Of a DNA stretch of 64,000 nt, positions 52,504 to 63,456 are shown piece after piece. A program made the translations under genes and the position numbers. The stretch lies in contig CBDFKJ010000008.1 in NCBI GenBank assembly GCA_965248805.1, forward strand, positions 1 through 64,000, read 5' to 3'. The notes under the pieces are model-generated. The model worked only from the letters and a program-made list of their open reading frames with translations, made no database searches and was not told where the DNA came from. Source of the stretch: CBDFKJ01 sp965248805. GTDB lineage: Bacteria > Pseudomonadota > Alphaproteobacteria > UBA6615. Every line of letters starts with the position of its first letter. Positions within the stretch are counted from its first letter, which is position 1.

Positions 52504-53844
52504 TCATTTGCCTATGCAGAACTCTGAGAACAAGGCATCGAGAACGTCTTCCACGTCAACGCAGCCGGTAATCCGGCCCAGCGCCCGCGCCGCCATCCGC
52601 ACATCCTCAGCCATGAGTTCCGGCATCGCCGCCGATTGTGCCCGGGCCAGGCTCTCTGAGCAGTCTTGCAGGGCCTGCTTGTGTCTGGCTCGGGTCAAGA
52701 CCGGAGCCTCTCGTGCCGCGAAGCGGGCAGACACTGCCGATCCGATAGCTTCCAACAATTCGGCGACACCCTCCTCCGTCAGCGCCGACACAGCATAGAC
52801 GACCGCCTCCTCGACTTCGACGTTCGCCGGCGGACGCCGGAGGTCGCATTTGTTGAGGACCACAATCGTGTCGCCATCGACAAGCGCCCGCGTCGGCTGA
52901 TCCAAGGACGGCCATTCGGACGCATCGAACATCGCCAGCCGCACGTCGGCCGTGTTGGCGCGCGCCAGGGACCGGCGCACACCCTCCGCCTCGACGTCCT
53001 CATTCGCGGCACGCAGACCGGCGGTATCGGCCACAATGACCGGATAGCCGCGGAGGTCCATCTGCACCTCGACCACATCACGCGTGGTCCCGGCCGTGGA
53101 CGAAACAATCGCCGCCTCACGCCGCGCCAAGCGATTGAGAAGGCTGGATTTGCCCGCATTCGGCGCGCCGACGATGGCGATGGAAATGCCCTCGCGCACC
53201 GCCTCGCCCCGGCGCGACCCCGCCAAATGCGCCCCGATTTCCCCCGCAATCGCCGCGATGCTTTCGACCTCTCCGGTCGCACTGCGCTCGGGCAGATCCT
53301 CATCCGGAAACTCCAGCCCGGCCTCGATCCGCGCCATGATCGCGATCAGCCGGGCGCGCCAGTCCTCGTAAAGCTGGGCCAGCGCCCCGTCCATCTGACG
53401 CAGAGCCTGTCGACGCTGGGCCGCGGTCTGAGCCGACACCAGATCGGCTACGCCCTCGGCCGCGGTCAGATCCAAACGGCCATTGTCAAACGCGCGCCGC
53501 GTGAACTCGCCTGGCTCCGCCAGCCGTAGGCCCGACTGGCCCCCTAACGCGTCGAGCACATCGGCAATGACCGCCCGTCCCCCGTGAATGTGCAGCTCTG
53601 CGACGTCCTCGCCGGTGTAGCTCGCCGGTGCCGGGAACCACAGCACCAGCGCATCGTCCAATACCTCGGCCGATCGCGGGTCGGACAACCGGGCGCGCGT
53701 CGCCTGGCGTGGCACGGGGAGCGGCCGTCCGGTCAGGCCAGAAAGTGCACCTTTGGCGCCGGGTCCGGAAACGCGTATCACCGCGATCCCTGCCCGGCCG
53801 GCCCCGCTGGATAGGGCGAATATGGTATCCGGGCGGGCACCCAT
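52504..53844 (-). CDS. mnmE: tRNA modification GTPase MnmE
   Basis: 446 residues from the ATG at 53844 (MGARPDTIFALSSGAGRAGI); the longer reading to 54027 is not coding-like. The folate-binding domain shows RPLPVPRQATRARL and FTRRAFDNGRLDLTAAEGVA; the G domain has VGAPNAGKSSLLNRLA, DTAGLR and LNKCDL; the C-terminus ends FCIGK, with the catalytic cysteine. Partner of MnmG. Divergent from the DUF255 gene. Confidence 0.95.
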   Translation of the reverse strand: MGARPDTIFALSSGAGRAGIAVIRVSGPGAKGALSGLTGRPLPVPRQATRARLSDPRSAEVLDDALVLWFPAPASYTGEDVAELHIHGGRAVIADVLDALGGQSGLRLAEPGEFTRRAFDNGRLDLTAAEGVADLVSAQTAAQRRQALRQMDGALAQLYEDWRARLIAIMARIEAGLEFPDEDLPERSATGEVESIAAIAGEIGAHLAGSRRGEAVREGISIAIVGAPNAGKSSLLNRLARREAAIVSSTAGTTRDVVEVQMDLRGYPVIVADTAGLRAANEDVEAEGVRRSLARANTADVRLAMFDASEWPSLDQPTRALVDGDTIVVLNKCDLRRPPANVEVEEAVVYAVSALTEEGVAELLEAIGSAVSARFAAREAPVLTRARHKQALQDCSESLARAQSAAMPELMAEDVRMAARALGRITGCVDVEDVLDALFSEFCIGK

Positions 53845-53948
53845 CGGATTGCGAACAGGCGCCGGTTTGCCCTCGCCACGCCGCTGGCCTATGTCACGGC
53901 AGCGCTCGCTCATCGCCGACCACCCCACCGTTTGAGGACGCCCCGCGC

Positions 53949-55970
<2,022 letters not shown>

Positions 55971-56426
55971 ATGAACCGAAGTGTTCTGGAATCACCCGTC
56001 GGTCCGCTGACGATCAGCGAAACCGACGGCGCCATCACCGCCATATCCTGGGGACACCGACACACCGCGACGCGCGCATCGGTGCTCCTGCGCCGGGCGG
56101 TCGAGCAATTGATTGGGTACTTCGCCGGCGAACTGCACTCGTTCGATCTGCCGATGGCGCCGGCCGCGACGCCGTTCCAGCGACGGCTGCGCCAAATCAT
56201 GTTGCAGATCCCGTTCGGTTGCGCCCGGTCCTACGGCGCGTTGGCACACGAACTTGGCTCGGGCCCGAGGGCAGTGGGCATGGGCTGTGGCGCCAACACG
56301 ATACCGCTGCTCGTGCCGTGTCACCGCGTCCTCGCCGCGCACGGGCTCGGTGGTTATTCCGGTGGCCACGGGCTGGCAACCAAACGACAATTGCTGGCGC
56401 TTGAAGGGTTTCCGCTTCCTGACTAG
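55971..56426 (+). CDS. ogt: Methylated-DNA--cysteine S-methyltransferase (Ogt type)
   Basis: 151 residues. The active-site motif is LLVPCHRVLAAHG, with Cys as methyl acceptor; the helix-turn-helix is IPFGCARSYGALAHELGSGP. It repairs O6-alkylguanine suicidally. Its ATG follows the DUF255 stop directly, so the genes are one unit. No Ada regulatory domain. Confidence 0.9.
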   Translation: MNRSVLESPVGPLTISETDGAITAISWGHRHTATRASVLLRRAVEQLIGYFAGELHSFDLPMAPAATPFQRRLRQIMLQIPFGCARSYGALAHELGSGPRAVGMGCGANTIPLLVPCHRVLAAHGLGGYSGGHGLATKRQLLALEGFPLPD

Positions 56427-56477
56427 GCTCGGCCCGGCCGGCAACTTCCTGCACCGCCCGGCGCGGAGGAATCGGAC

Positions 56478-57173
56478 ATGAGCGAGATCACGATTGCGGC
56501 TGCCGATGGCAGCTTCGGCGCTTATGTCGCGCGCGCGGAAAGCGGCGGCGCGGCCGGCGTCCTCGTGATCCAAGAGATCTTCGGCGTCACTCGCGTCATG
56601 CGCGGCATTTGCGATCGCCTCGCCGGCGACGGGTTCCTGGCCGTGTGCCCGGACTTGTTCTGGCGGATGGGACCCGGCCTCGAGCTGAGCGACAGTTCGG
56701 AAAAAGACTTGGCGCGGGCGTTAGAGCTGTACGGAGCGTTCAGCGAAGCCAAGGGCATCAGCGATCTGATTGCGACCCTTGATCACGTGCGCGCACTCAA
56801 CGGTTGTTCCGGCAGAGTCGCGTGCACCGGCTATTCGCTCGGCGGCAAGCTCGCCTACTTGATGGCGACGCGCTCCGACGCCGATTGCTGCGCCAGCTAC
56901 TACGGCGTCGGCATCGAGGACGCACTGGCCGAGGCGAGCGCAATCACCAAGCCACTGCTACTACACGTAGCCGCGGACGACGAGTTCGTGCCACACGAGG
57001 CGCAGCGGCAGATTGTCGCCGGGCTCGGGCGCAACGCAATGGTGAGTATGCACAGTTATCCCAACAGTCGGCACGGCTTCGCCCGCACAGACAGCGCCAG
57101 CTTCGACAAGGCGGCTGCCGATCGCGCCAACGCGCGCACACTCGACTTCCTGTACACCTATCTGAGCGACTGA
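56478..57173 (+). CDS. Dienelactone hydrolase family protein
   Basis: 231 residues, alpha/beta-hydrolase. GVLVIQEIFGVTRVMRGICD and VCPDLFWRMGPGLELSD are typical of this family. The nucleophile elbow reads CTGYSLGGKLAYL, so the nucleophile is Ser where classical dienelactone hydrolases have Cys (GYCLGG). Asp is in VAADDEFVPHEA and His in SRHGFARTDS. Probably a serine hydrolase on lactones or esters. Confidence 0.85.
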   Translation: MSEITIAAADGSFGAYVARAESGGAAGVLVIQEIFGVTRVMRGICDRLAGDGFLAVCPDLFWRMGPGLELSDSSEKDLARALELYGAFSEAKGISDLIATLDHVRALNGCSGRVACTGYSLGGKLAYLMATRSDADCCASYYGVGIEDALAEASAITKPLLLHVAADDEFVPHEAQRQIVAGLGRNAMVSMHSYPNSRHGFARTDSASFDKAAADRANARTLDFLYTYLSD

Positions 57174-57195
57174 CCCGCAACGGAGGCGATCAGCA

Positions 57196-58170
57196 ATGGT
57201 GCATGCCATCCGCATTCACGAAACCGGTGGGCCGGAAATGCTACGCTGGGAGGACATCGAGCCCGGCGCGCCCGGCCCAGGCCAGTTACGCGTTCGCCAC
57301 ACCGCGGTCGGGCTCAACTTCATCGATACGTATCACCGCAGCGGCCTGTACAAACTGCCGCTGCCGACTTCGATCGGCCGCGAGGCCGCCGGCGTCGTCG
57401 AGGCGGTCGGCGACGGTGTCGACCAAGTCGCGGTCGGCGATCGCGTTTGCTATGGCTCAAGCCCACCGGGCGCTTACGCGCAAGCGCGAGTCATGTCGGC
57501 GACCACCGTTCTCAAAACGCCCGACGCGGTCGGCGATCAGGCGGCGGCGGCCATGATGCTAAAGGGCATGACGGTACGGTACCTCATCCGCGCCGCCTTT
57601 CGCGTGCAGCCGGGCATGACCGTGCTGTTCCATGCCGCGGCCGGCGGCGTCGGTCTGATCGCCTGCCAGTGGCTCAGCCATATCGGCGCGACGGTCATCG
57701 GTACGGTGGGCAACGCGGACAAAGCGAAACTCGCCGCCGCGCACGGTTGCCATCACACGGTTCTTTACAACGACGAGGATTTCGTTGCGCGCGTCAGGGA
57801 GATCACCGACGGCCAGGGCGTGCCGGTCGTCTACGACGGCGTTGGCAACGCGACTTGGGAGGGCTCGCTCGATTGTTTGAGCCGGCGCGGCATGATGGTG
57901 AGTTACGGCAATGCGTCCGGCGCGGTGCCGCCCTTCAGCACAGGCATCCTGAACACCAAGGGCTCGCTGTTTCTGACCCGACCGAAGCTCGACGACTACA
58001 CCGCGACGCGCGCGGAACTGGAGGAAACGGCCGGCGGTCTGTTCGATGTGGTCGCAAGCGGTGCGGTGAAGATCGAGGTCAACCAGACCTATCCGCTTTC
58101 CGAGGCGGTGCAGGCGCACCGTGATCTGGAGGCGCGCAGGACCACAGGCTCGACCGTGCTGCTACCGTAG
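57196..58170 (+). CDS. qor: NAD(P)H:quinone oxidoreductase (QOR, zeta-crystallin type)
   Basis: 324 residues, zinc-free medium-chain dehydrogenase. RHTAVGLNFIDTYHRSGLY and LPTSIGREAAGVVEAVGDGV are family N-terminal segments; the NADPH-binding loop is LFHAAAGGVGLIACQWLSHI. It ends with EARRTTGSTVLLP. Reduces quinones in the cytoplasm. It lies 22 bases after the dienelactone hydrolase gene and converges on rho. Confidence 0.92.
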   Translation: MVHAIRIHETGGPEMLRWEDIEPGAPGPGQLRVRHTAVGLNFIDTYHRSGLYKLPLPTSIGREAAGVVEAVGDGVDQVAVGDRVCYGSSPPGAYAQARVMSATTVLKTPDAVGDQAAAAMMLKGMTVRYLIRAAFRVQPGMTVLFHAAAGGVGLIACQWLSHIGATVIGTVGNADKAKLAAAHGCHHTVLYNDEDFVARVREITDGQGVPVVYDGVGNATWEGSLDCLSRRGMMVSYGNASGAVPPFSTGILNTKGSLFLTRPKLDDYTATRAELEETAGGLFDVVASGAVKIEVNQTYPLSEAVQAHRDLEARRTTGSTVLLP

Positions 58171-58180
58171 CAGCCCGATC

Positions 58181-59437
58181 CTACTGGTTCATCGAGTCGA
58201 AAAATTCGTTGTTGCTCTTCGTGGTCTTCAGCTTGGCGAGCAGGAACTCCATCGCATCGGTGGTGCCCATGGGCGTCAGGATGCGGCGCAGCACCCACAT
58301 CTTCGATAGCTCGCCCTTTTCCACCAGGAGCTCCTCCTTGCGGGTACCGGACCTTGTGACGTCCAGCGCCGGGAAGGTGCGCTTATCGGCCAACTTGCGA
58401 TCGAGGATGATCTCGGAATTACCGGTGCCCTTGAACTCCTCGAAAATCACCTCGTCCATGCGGCTGCCGGTGTCGACCAGCGCCGTGGCGATGATGGTCA
58501 TCGAGCCGCCTTCCTCGATATTGCGCGCGGCGCCGAAGAAACGCTTCGGCCGCTGCAGCGCGTTGGCGTCGACGCCGCCCGTCAGCACCTTGCCGGAGGA
58601 CGGCACCACGGTGTTGTAGGCGCGTGCCAGGCGCGTGATCGAGTCCAGCAGGATCACGACGTCGCGCTTGTGCTCGACCAGGCGCTTGGCCTTGGCGATC
58701 ACCATCTCGGCCACCTGCACGTGACGCGAGGCCGGCTCGTCGAAGGTCGAGCTGACAACCTCGCCCTTGACGGTGCGCGCCATATCGGTGACCTCTTCCG
58801 GCCGCTCGTCGATCAGCAGAACGATGAGGTAGACGTCGGGATGGTTGGCCATGATGGCCTTGGCGATGTTTTGCATCATCACCGTCTTGCCGGCGCGCGG
58901 CGGCGAGACCAGCAGCGCCCGCTGTCCCATGCCGAGCGGCGCCACCAAGTCGATAACGCGAAGCGTCGGGTCCTTTTCCTCGGTGTTCTCCATCTCGAGC
59001 TTGAGGCGGCGGGTCGGGTAGAGCGGCGTGAGGTTATCAAAATTGATGCGGTGGCGGGTTTGCTCGATATCGTCGAAGTTGATCTCGTTGACCTTGAGCA
59101 AGGCGAAGTAGCGTTCGCCGTCCTTGGGCGAGCGGATCTCGCCCTCCACCGTGTCGCCGGTGCGCAATCCGAACCGTCGCACTTGGCTGGGCGAGACGTA
59201 GATGTCGTCGGGCCCCGCCAGGTAGTTCGACTGCGGCGAGCGCAGGAAGCCGAAGCCGTCCTGCAGCACCTCTAAGACGCCGCCGCCGTAGATCGCGACA
59301 TCCTGGTCCGCCAGCTGTTTCAGGATGGCAAACATCATGTCCTGGGTGCGCAACGAGCTGGCGTTCTCGATCTGCAACTCTTCGGCGTAGGACAGAAGGC
59401 TTGCCGGTGTTTTCCGCTTTAATTCTTGGAGATTCAT
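58181..59437 (-). CDS. rho: Transcription termination factor Rho
   Basis: 418 residues. N-terminal MNLQELKRKTPASLLSYAEE, the RNA-binding cold-shock fold (GFGFLRSPQSNYLAGPDDIY), Walker A LLVSPPRAGKTVMMQNIAKA, Walker B VVILLDSITRLARAYN, and the C-terminus EFFDSMNQ. Hexameric RNA helicase that ends untranslated transcripts. The 200-base leader between rho and hemJ (59438-59646) carries no gene and may hold autoregulatory sequence. Confidence 0.97.
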   Translation of the reverse strand: MNLQELKRKTPASLLSYAEELQIENASSLRTQDMMFAILKQLADQDVAIYGGGVLEVLQDGFGFLRSPQSNYLAGPDDIYVSPSQVRRFGLRTGDTVEGEIRSPKDGERYFALLKVNEINFDDIEQTRHRINFDNLTPLYPTRRLKLEMENTEEKDPTLRVIDLVAPLGMGQRALLVSPPRAGKTVMMQNIAKAIMANHPDVYLIVLLIDERPEEVTDMARTVKGEVVSSTFDEPASRHVQVAEMVIAKAKRLVEHKRDVVILLDSITRLARAYNTVVPSSGKVLTGGVDANALQRPKRFFGAARNIEEGGSMTIIATALVDTGSRMDEVIFEEFKGTGNSEIILDRKLADKRTFPALDVTRSGTRKEELLVEKGELSKMWVLRRILTPMGTTDAMEFLLAKLKTTKSNNEFFDSMNQ

Positions 59438-59646
59438 GGGTCGATTCGATCGGGAGACGATGGGTGTCGGGTCTCCAAGGACGCTCGGCGCTTGGTGCGT
59501 ACTACGATACCACCGATCGATATCGGTGGGGCCGAGTCATTTAGCCTGGAGTGCGTGTGGGAAGCCGGGCGCTTGTCCCGCTATGATCCTGGCTTCCAGT
59601 TAGGTGCAAATCGCACGGAAGTCAACCACATTTAGCGGCTATTTGC

Positions 59647-60087
59647 TTAAAATGGTTTAACAATGACCGCCAAGACGATCACGATCATCAGCAGTGTCGG
59701 CGCCTCGTTGGCAATGCGGAAGGTGCGGGCAGATCGGATGTTCCGATCCTCGGCGAACGCTGTGCGCCAGCGACCGAACACGTGGTGCAAAAATGTCATG
59801 ATCGCCACGGCCGTCAACTTCAGGTGCAGCCAGCCCTCGCTCCATACGCCCGGCGACAACTCCCACAGCATCAGCCCGCCGAATACGAAGGCGGCGATCA
59901 TCGCCGGGTTCATGATGGCGCGCAGCAGCCGACGCTCCATCACCTTGAAAGTCTCCGACTGCGCCGATCCGACCGCGACGTCGGCGTGGTAGACGAACAG
60001 CCGCGGAAGATACAGCAGTCCCGACATCCAGGCGATGACGCTGACGGCGTGCAGCGCCTTGATCCACAGATAGAGATCACCGAGCAA
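59647..60087 (-). CDS. hemJ: Protoporphyrinogen IX oxidase HemJ
   Basis: 146 residues with four membrane helices. The first reads YLWIKALHAVSVIAWMSGLL with the conserved His; RRLLRAIMNPAMIAAFVFGG and LKLTAVAIMTFLHHVFGRW follow, ending IVKPF. HemJ oxidises protoporphyrinogen to protoporphyrin, the step before ferrochelatase, whose gene lies 20 bases upstream. Confidence 0.9.
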   Translation of the reverse strand: MLGDLYLWIKALHAVSVIAWMSGLLYLPRLFVYHADVAVGSAQSETFKVMERRLLRAIMNPAMIAAFVFGGLMLWELSPGVWSEGWLHLKLTAVAIMTFLHHVFGRWRTAFAEDRNIRSARTFRIANEAPTLLMIVIVLAVIVKPF

Positions 60088-60107
60088 CGGCGGTCATCCC
60101 CGGTCCC

Positions 60108-61142
60108 TCAGCCGCGGCATGGGCAATCCTTCCAGTCGACCGGGCAGAACCGGCCACCGCTCTCGTGCGCAATCTCGCGCGGCCTGTCCATCGTATCGGC
60201 AACGAGCTTTGCGAGCCCGGCGATGAAGGCGTGATCGGTACTCACAGTGGGCACCCGATGGTAGGCCGGCACACCCGCCTCCTTTGCCAACTTGCTGTAC
60301 TCGATGTCCAGTTCGACCAGCGTCTCCGAATGCTCCGAAACGAATGCAATGGGCGCCACGACGACGGTTCTCCCGTCGGCGCCTGCCTGTCGTATCGAGT
60401 CATCGGTCGCCGGCTCGATCCACTTCAGTGGGCCGACACGGCTCTGATAGCATACGACCCAATCGAGCCCCGCGATCGCCAGCTTCGCAACAACCGCGGC
60501 GGCGGTCTGCTCCACCTGCCACTGGTAAGGGTCACCGGCCTGGACGATGCGTTCGGGCAGGCCGTGCGCCGAAAACAGCAGCCGCGGTGGGCCATTCGCC
60601 GACGCGATCTGATACGTGATGGCGATGCGCTCGGCCATCGCCGCCACGAAACCGGCGAGAGTCGGATAGCAACAGGTGGCTCGCGCCGGCGCGCTCAGCG
60701 CCACCGCCGCTGCCGCCTGCGACCAGGCCCGCAACGACGACCCCGAGGTTGTGGTCGAGAACTGTGGATACAGCGGTAGCAACACAACAAAGTCCGGCGC
60801 ATACGCTTTGACCTCACGCGCCGTCTCATCGCTGAACGGGTGCCAATAGCGCATGGCGATGAAGCAGCGAAACTCGTGCTCGGCGCTTGGCGCCAATTCC
60901 CGCTCCAGCGCATCGGCTTGGGCCTGAGTGTTGGCGAGCAGCGGTGAGCCGCCGCCGATCTGCGCATAGATATCGCGCGCAGTGCCGGCGCGGCGTCGCG
61001 AGATCGTCTGTGCGAGTATCCAGCGGACCAGTGCGGACGAGCGGATGATCGCTTCGTCGTTGAACAGATTGAACAGGAACGGCCGCACGGCCTCCGGTCC
61101 ATCCGGTCCGCCCAAATTGAACAGGACGACGGCGACTTTCAC
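60108..61142 (-). CDS. hemH: Ferrochelatase
   Basis: 344 residues. VALFNLGGPDGPEAV-type N-terminus (seen as VVLFNLGGPDGPEAVRPFLF), GGGSPLLANTQAQADALE, MRYWHPFSDE and the catalytic His in LLFSAHGLPERIVQAGDPY. It inserts iron into protoporphyrin to make heme. It lies 13 bases after hemE, so hemE-hemH-hemJ form a unit for late heme synthesis. Confidence 0.95.
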   Translation of the reverse strand: MKVAVVLFNLGGPDGPEAVRPFLFNLFNDEAIIRSSALVRWILAQTISRRRAGTARDIYAQIGGGSPLLANTQAQADALERELAPSAEHEFRCFIAMRYWHPFSDETAREVKAYAPDFVVLLPLYPQFSTTTSGSSLRAWSQAAAAVALSAPARATCCYPTLAGFVAAMAERIAITYQIASANGPPRLLFSAHGLPERIVQAGDPYQWQVEQTAAAVVAKLAIAGLDWVVCYQSRVGPLKWIEPATDDSIRQAGADGRTVVVAPIAFVSEHSETLVELDIEYSKLAKEAGVPAYHRVPTVSTDHAFIAGLAKLVADTMDRPREIAHESGGRFCPVDWKDCPCRG

Positions 61143-61155
61143 GTCTTGAAGGCCG

Positions 61156-62208
61156 CTAGTTCACGCGCGCACGCCAATCGTGCACGAGTTCGACCAGGTT
61201 TTCAACATGCTCCGGCGGTGTGCTCGGCACGATGCCATGGCCGAGGTTGAACACGAACGGTCCGTGCGCGAGCTCGTTCAGAATTTCATGGGCACCCTGG
61301 TGCATGGCCTCGCCCCCAACCATCAGTGCGATCGGATCGAGGTTGCCCTGAACCGCAACGCGGGGCTGTAAGGTTTCCGCCGCCCATGACGGCGGTATCG
61401 AACTGTCGATGCTCACGCCATCGATCCGCGTCGAGGCGACATACGCGCCGTAGCCAACGCCCACGCCCCGTGGAAATCCAATCACCGGCAGGCTTGGATA
61501 ATCCCGTTTCAACGCATCGACGATACGACGGGTCGGTTCGATCACCCAACGGTGAAATCCATCTGGGTTCAGCGCGCCGGCCCAGCTATCGAACAGCTGC
61601 ACGACATCGGCGCCGGCTTCGACCTGCGCGCGCAGATAGCCGATCGTCGCCTCGACCAGAAGGTCGATGAGCGTCTGAAACGACTCCGGCGCTTCATAGG
61701 CCCAGGCCTTGGTTCGCGCAAAGTCACGGCTGGTGCCGCCTTCGACCATGTAGGTCGCAACCGTCCATGGCGCGCCGGCAAATCCAATGAGCGCAACGCG
61801 CTCGGGCAGTTCCTCATGCAGCCAGCGCACAGTTTCATAAACCGGTGCCAGATGCTCGTCCACACTGTCGATCGACAAGCGCGCAAGGTCAGACGTGTCT
61901 TGAACCGGGTCCAGAACCGGACCCTCACCCGACTTGAACGCCACGCCACAACCCATCGCGTCCGGCACCAAGAGGATGTCCGCAAAAAGAATGGCGGCGT
62001 CGACGCCGAAACGCTGCACCGGCTGAAGCGTCACTTCTGTCGCAATATCGGGCTGGTAGCACATATCGAGGAAGTTTTCGACGCGCCCGCGAATGGCGCG
62101 ATACTCCGGAAGGTAGCGGCCGGCCTGCCGCATCAGCCAAATCGGGGGCGTCGCGAGCGGCTTTCCACGCAAGGCTTGCAGCAGCGGCTTGTCGTCTGAT
62201 CCTGGCAC
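61156..62208 (-). CDS. hemE: Uroporphyrinogen decarboxylase
   Basis: 350 residues. The substrate-binding loop is PPIWLMRQAGRYLPEYRAIR; ADILLVPDAMGCGVAFKSGE and LIGFAGAPWTVATYMVEGG are further family marks. Catalyses the four decarboxylations to coproporphyrinogen III. It borders the putative chromosome origin, as hemE does in Caulobacter and Rickettsia. Confidence 0.96.
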   Translation of the reverse strand: MPGSDDKPLLQALRGKPLATPPIWLMRQAGRYLPEYRAIRGRVENFLDMCYQPDIATEVTLQPVQRFGVDAAILFADILLVPDAMGCGVAFKSGEGPVLDPVQDTSDLARLSIDSVDEHLAPVYETVRWLHEELPERVALIGFAGAPWTVATYMVEGGTSRDFARTKAWAYEAPESFQTLIDLLVEATIGYLRAQVEAGADVVQLFDSWAGALNPDGFHRWVIEPTRRIVDALKRDYPSLPVIGFPRGVGVGYGAYVASTRIDGVSIDSSIPPSWAAETLQPRVAVQGNLDPIALMVGGEAMHQGAHEILNELAHGPFVFNLGHGIVPSTPPEHVENLVELVHDWRARVN

Positions 62209-62610
62209 AGGTCTGCCCGTGGCCGCGTTTGGAATGCGGTTTCTACTTACACTTTAAGTAGGTGTAGAATCACTTCTTAGATGATGTAGATAGACGCGGC
62301 AAATCGGGGATTAAGACCCTTATGTCGCTTATCCACCAGAGATTTCCAGTGAGCGGGCGGATCCCCTCGTGGTCGGTTAATTGCGTGAAACGCGAGGCGG
62401 CGCGGTGATGTCGGGAAGCCGATTGCTGGTGATAACTCGATCTCTGGGGAGGCGTCACTGCCGGGTCGAACACGACTCACGGCATTGGATGCTCGCACGC
62501 TCAGCATGTGCGCAATGATTGGATTTCGGTGACGATCGGTGCTGTCTCGCTCATACCGGTGAATCGCCAGCGCAACGCGCGTATTCATTCACAGAACAGG
62601 ACCTACAGCG
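62209..62610. other. Candidate chromosome replication origin (hemE - DUF299 gap)
   Basis: A 400-base gap without a convincing gene, more AT-rich than its surroundings at 62230-62330. Two DnaA-box-like nonamers differ from the TTATNCACA consensus by one base each: TTATCCACC (62329-62337) and TCATTCACA (62585-62593). A small inverted repeat CTACTT / AAGTAG lies near 62243-62261, and three GANTC motifs at 62267, 62474 and 62561. In Caulobacter the origin lies between hemE and the homologue of the next gene. Origin function is inferred; the divergent promoters of hemE and the DUF299 gene must also lie here. Confidence 0.6.
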
Positions 62611-63456
62611 TTGGCACAGGTTCACTTGCATCTGGTGTCCGATTCCACCGGCGAAACCGTGCGCTCGGTGGTGCGCGCCTGCTTGGCGCAATTCGACACT
62701 GCGCACGTTGTTCAACATCATTGGCCGATGGCGCGCACCGAGCGTGCCATTGCGCAGACCGTCGCCAACATCGGCGCCGATCCAGGCCCCGTTGTTTTCA
62801 CCGTGGTCGATCGGCGGTTGCGACAGCAGTTGATGGATGCTTGCACCGAGCTTGCCATTCCGTGCCTGTCCATCCTCGACCCGGTGATGTCGGCGCTGAG
62901 CGTCGCGCTCAAGTCGGCGGCGAAAGAGCGGCCGGGGCATCAACATGCTATGGACGAGGCCTACTTTCGCCGCATCGAAGCGATGCAGTGGACCGTGGCT
63001 CATGATGACGGCGTGGCGCCGCATGAGCTGGAAGCCGCTGACGTGGTTCTGGTGGGCGTGTCGCGAACATCGAAGACGCCGACCTGTATCTATCTGGCCA
63101 ACCAGGGCATCTGTGCCGCCAACGTGCCGTTCGTACCGGGCGCGGACTTGCCGGAGGAACTCGATAGTGTGAGCCATCCGCTCGTTCTGGGTCTGACGCG
63201 CGAGGCGGCACAACTGGTGCGCACCCGTCGGGCACGGCTCGACGCCATGGGCAGTACGGGCCCGAGCACGTATGTTGATTTGGACGAGGTACGGCGCGAG
63301 TTGGCCGACGCACGACGCTACTTCACGCAACGCGGTTGGCCCATTATGGATGTCACCCGACGCGCGATCGAAGAGACGGCGGCGCAAGTGATGCAACTGC
63401 TGGCTGAGCGGCGCCATACGGCGGCCGTTTCCGATAGCGATGTGCGGGATCGGTGA
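62611..63456 (+). CDS. Pyruvate, phosphate dikinase / PEP synthase regulatory protein (DUF299)
   Basis: 281 residues from a TTG at 62611; no ATG lies before the conserved opening VHLHLVSDSTGETVRSVVRA. The P-loop is LVGVSRTSKTPTCIYLANQG. A bifunctional kinase/phosphorylase that switches PEP synthase or PPDK on and off by threonine phosphorylation. Homologue of RP001, the origin-side gene in Rickettsia. The stop overlaps the maf start by one base. Confidence 0.9.
   Translation: MAQVHLHLVSDSTGETVRSVVRACLAQFDTAHVVQHHWPMARTERAIAQTVANIGADPGPVVFTVVDRRLRQQLMDACTELAIPCLSILDPVMSALSVALKSAAKERPGHQHAMDEAYFRRIEAMQWTVAHDDGVAPHELEAADVVLVGVSRTSKTPTCIYLANQGICAANVPFVPGADLPEELDSVSHPLVLGLTREAAQLVRTRRARLDAMGSTGPSTYVDLDEVRRELADARRYFTQRGWPIMDVTRRAIEETAAQVMQLLAERRHTAAVSDSDVRDR

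Noticed and set aside
58670..59275. Rightward open frame of 201 residues in rho
   Set aside because: Antisense to the invariant Rho core; no independent support.
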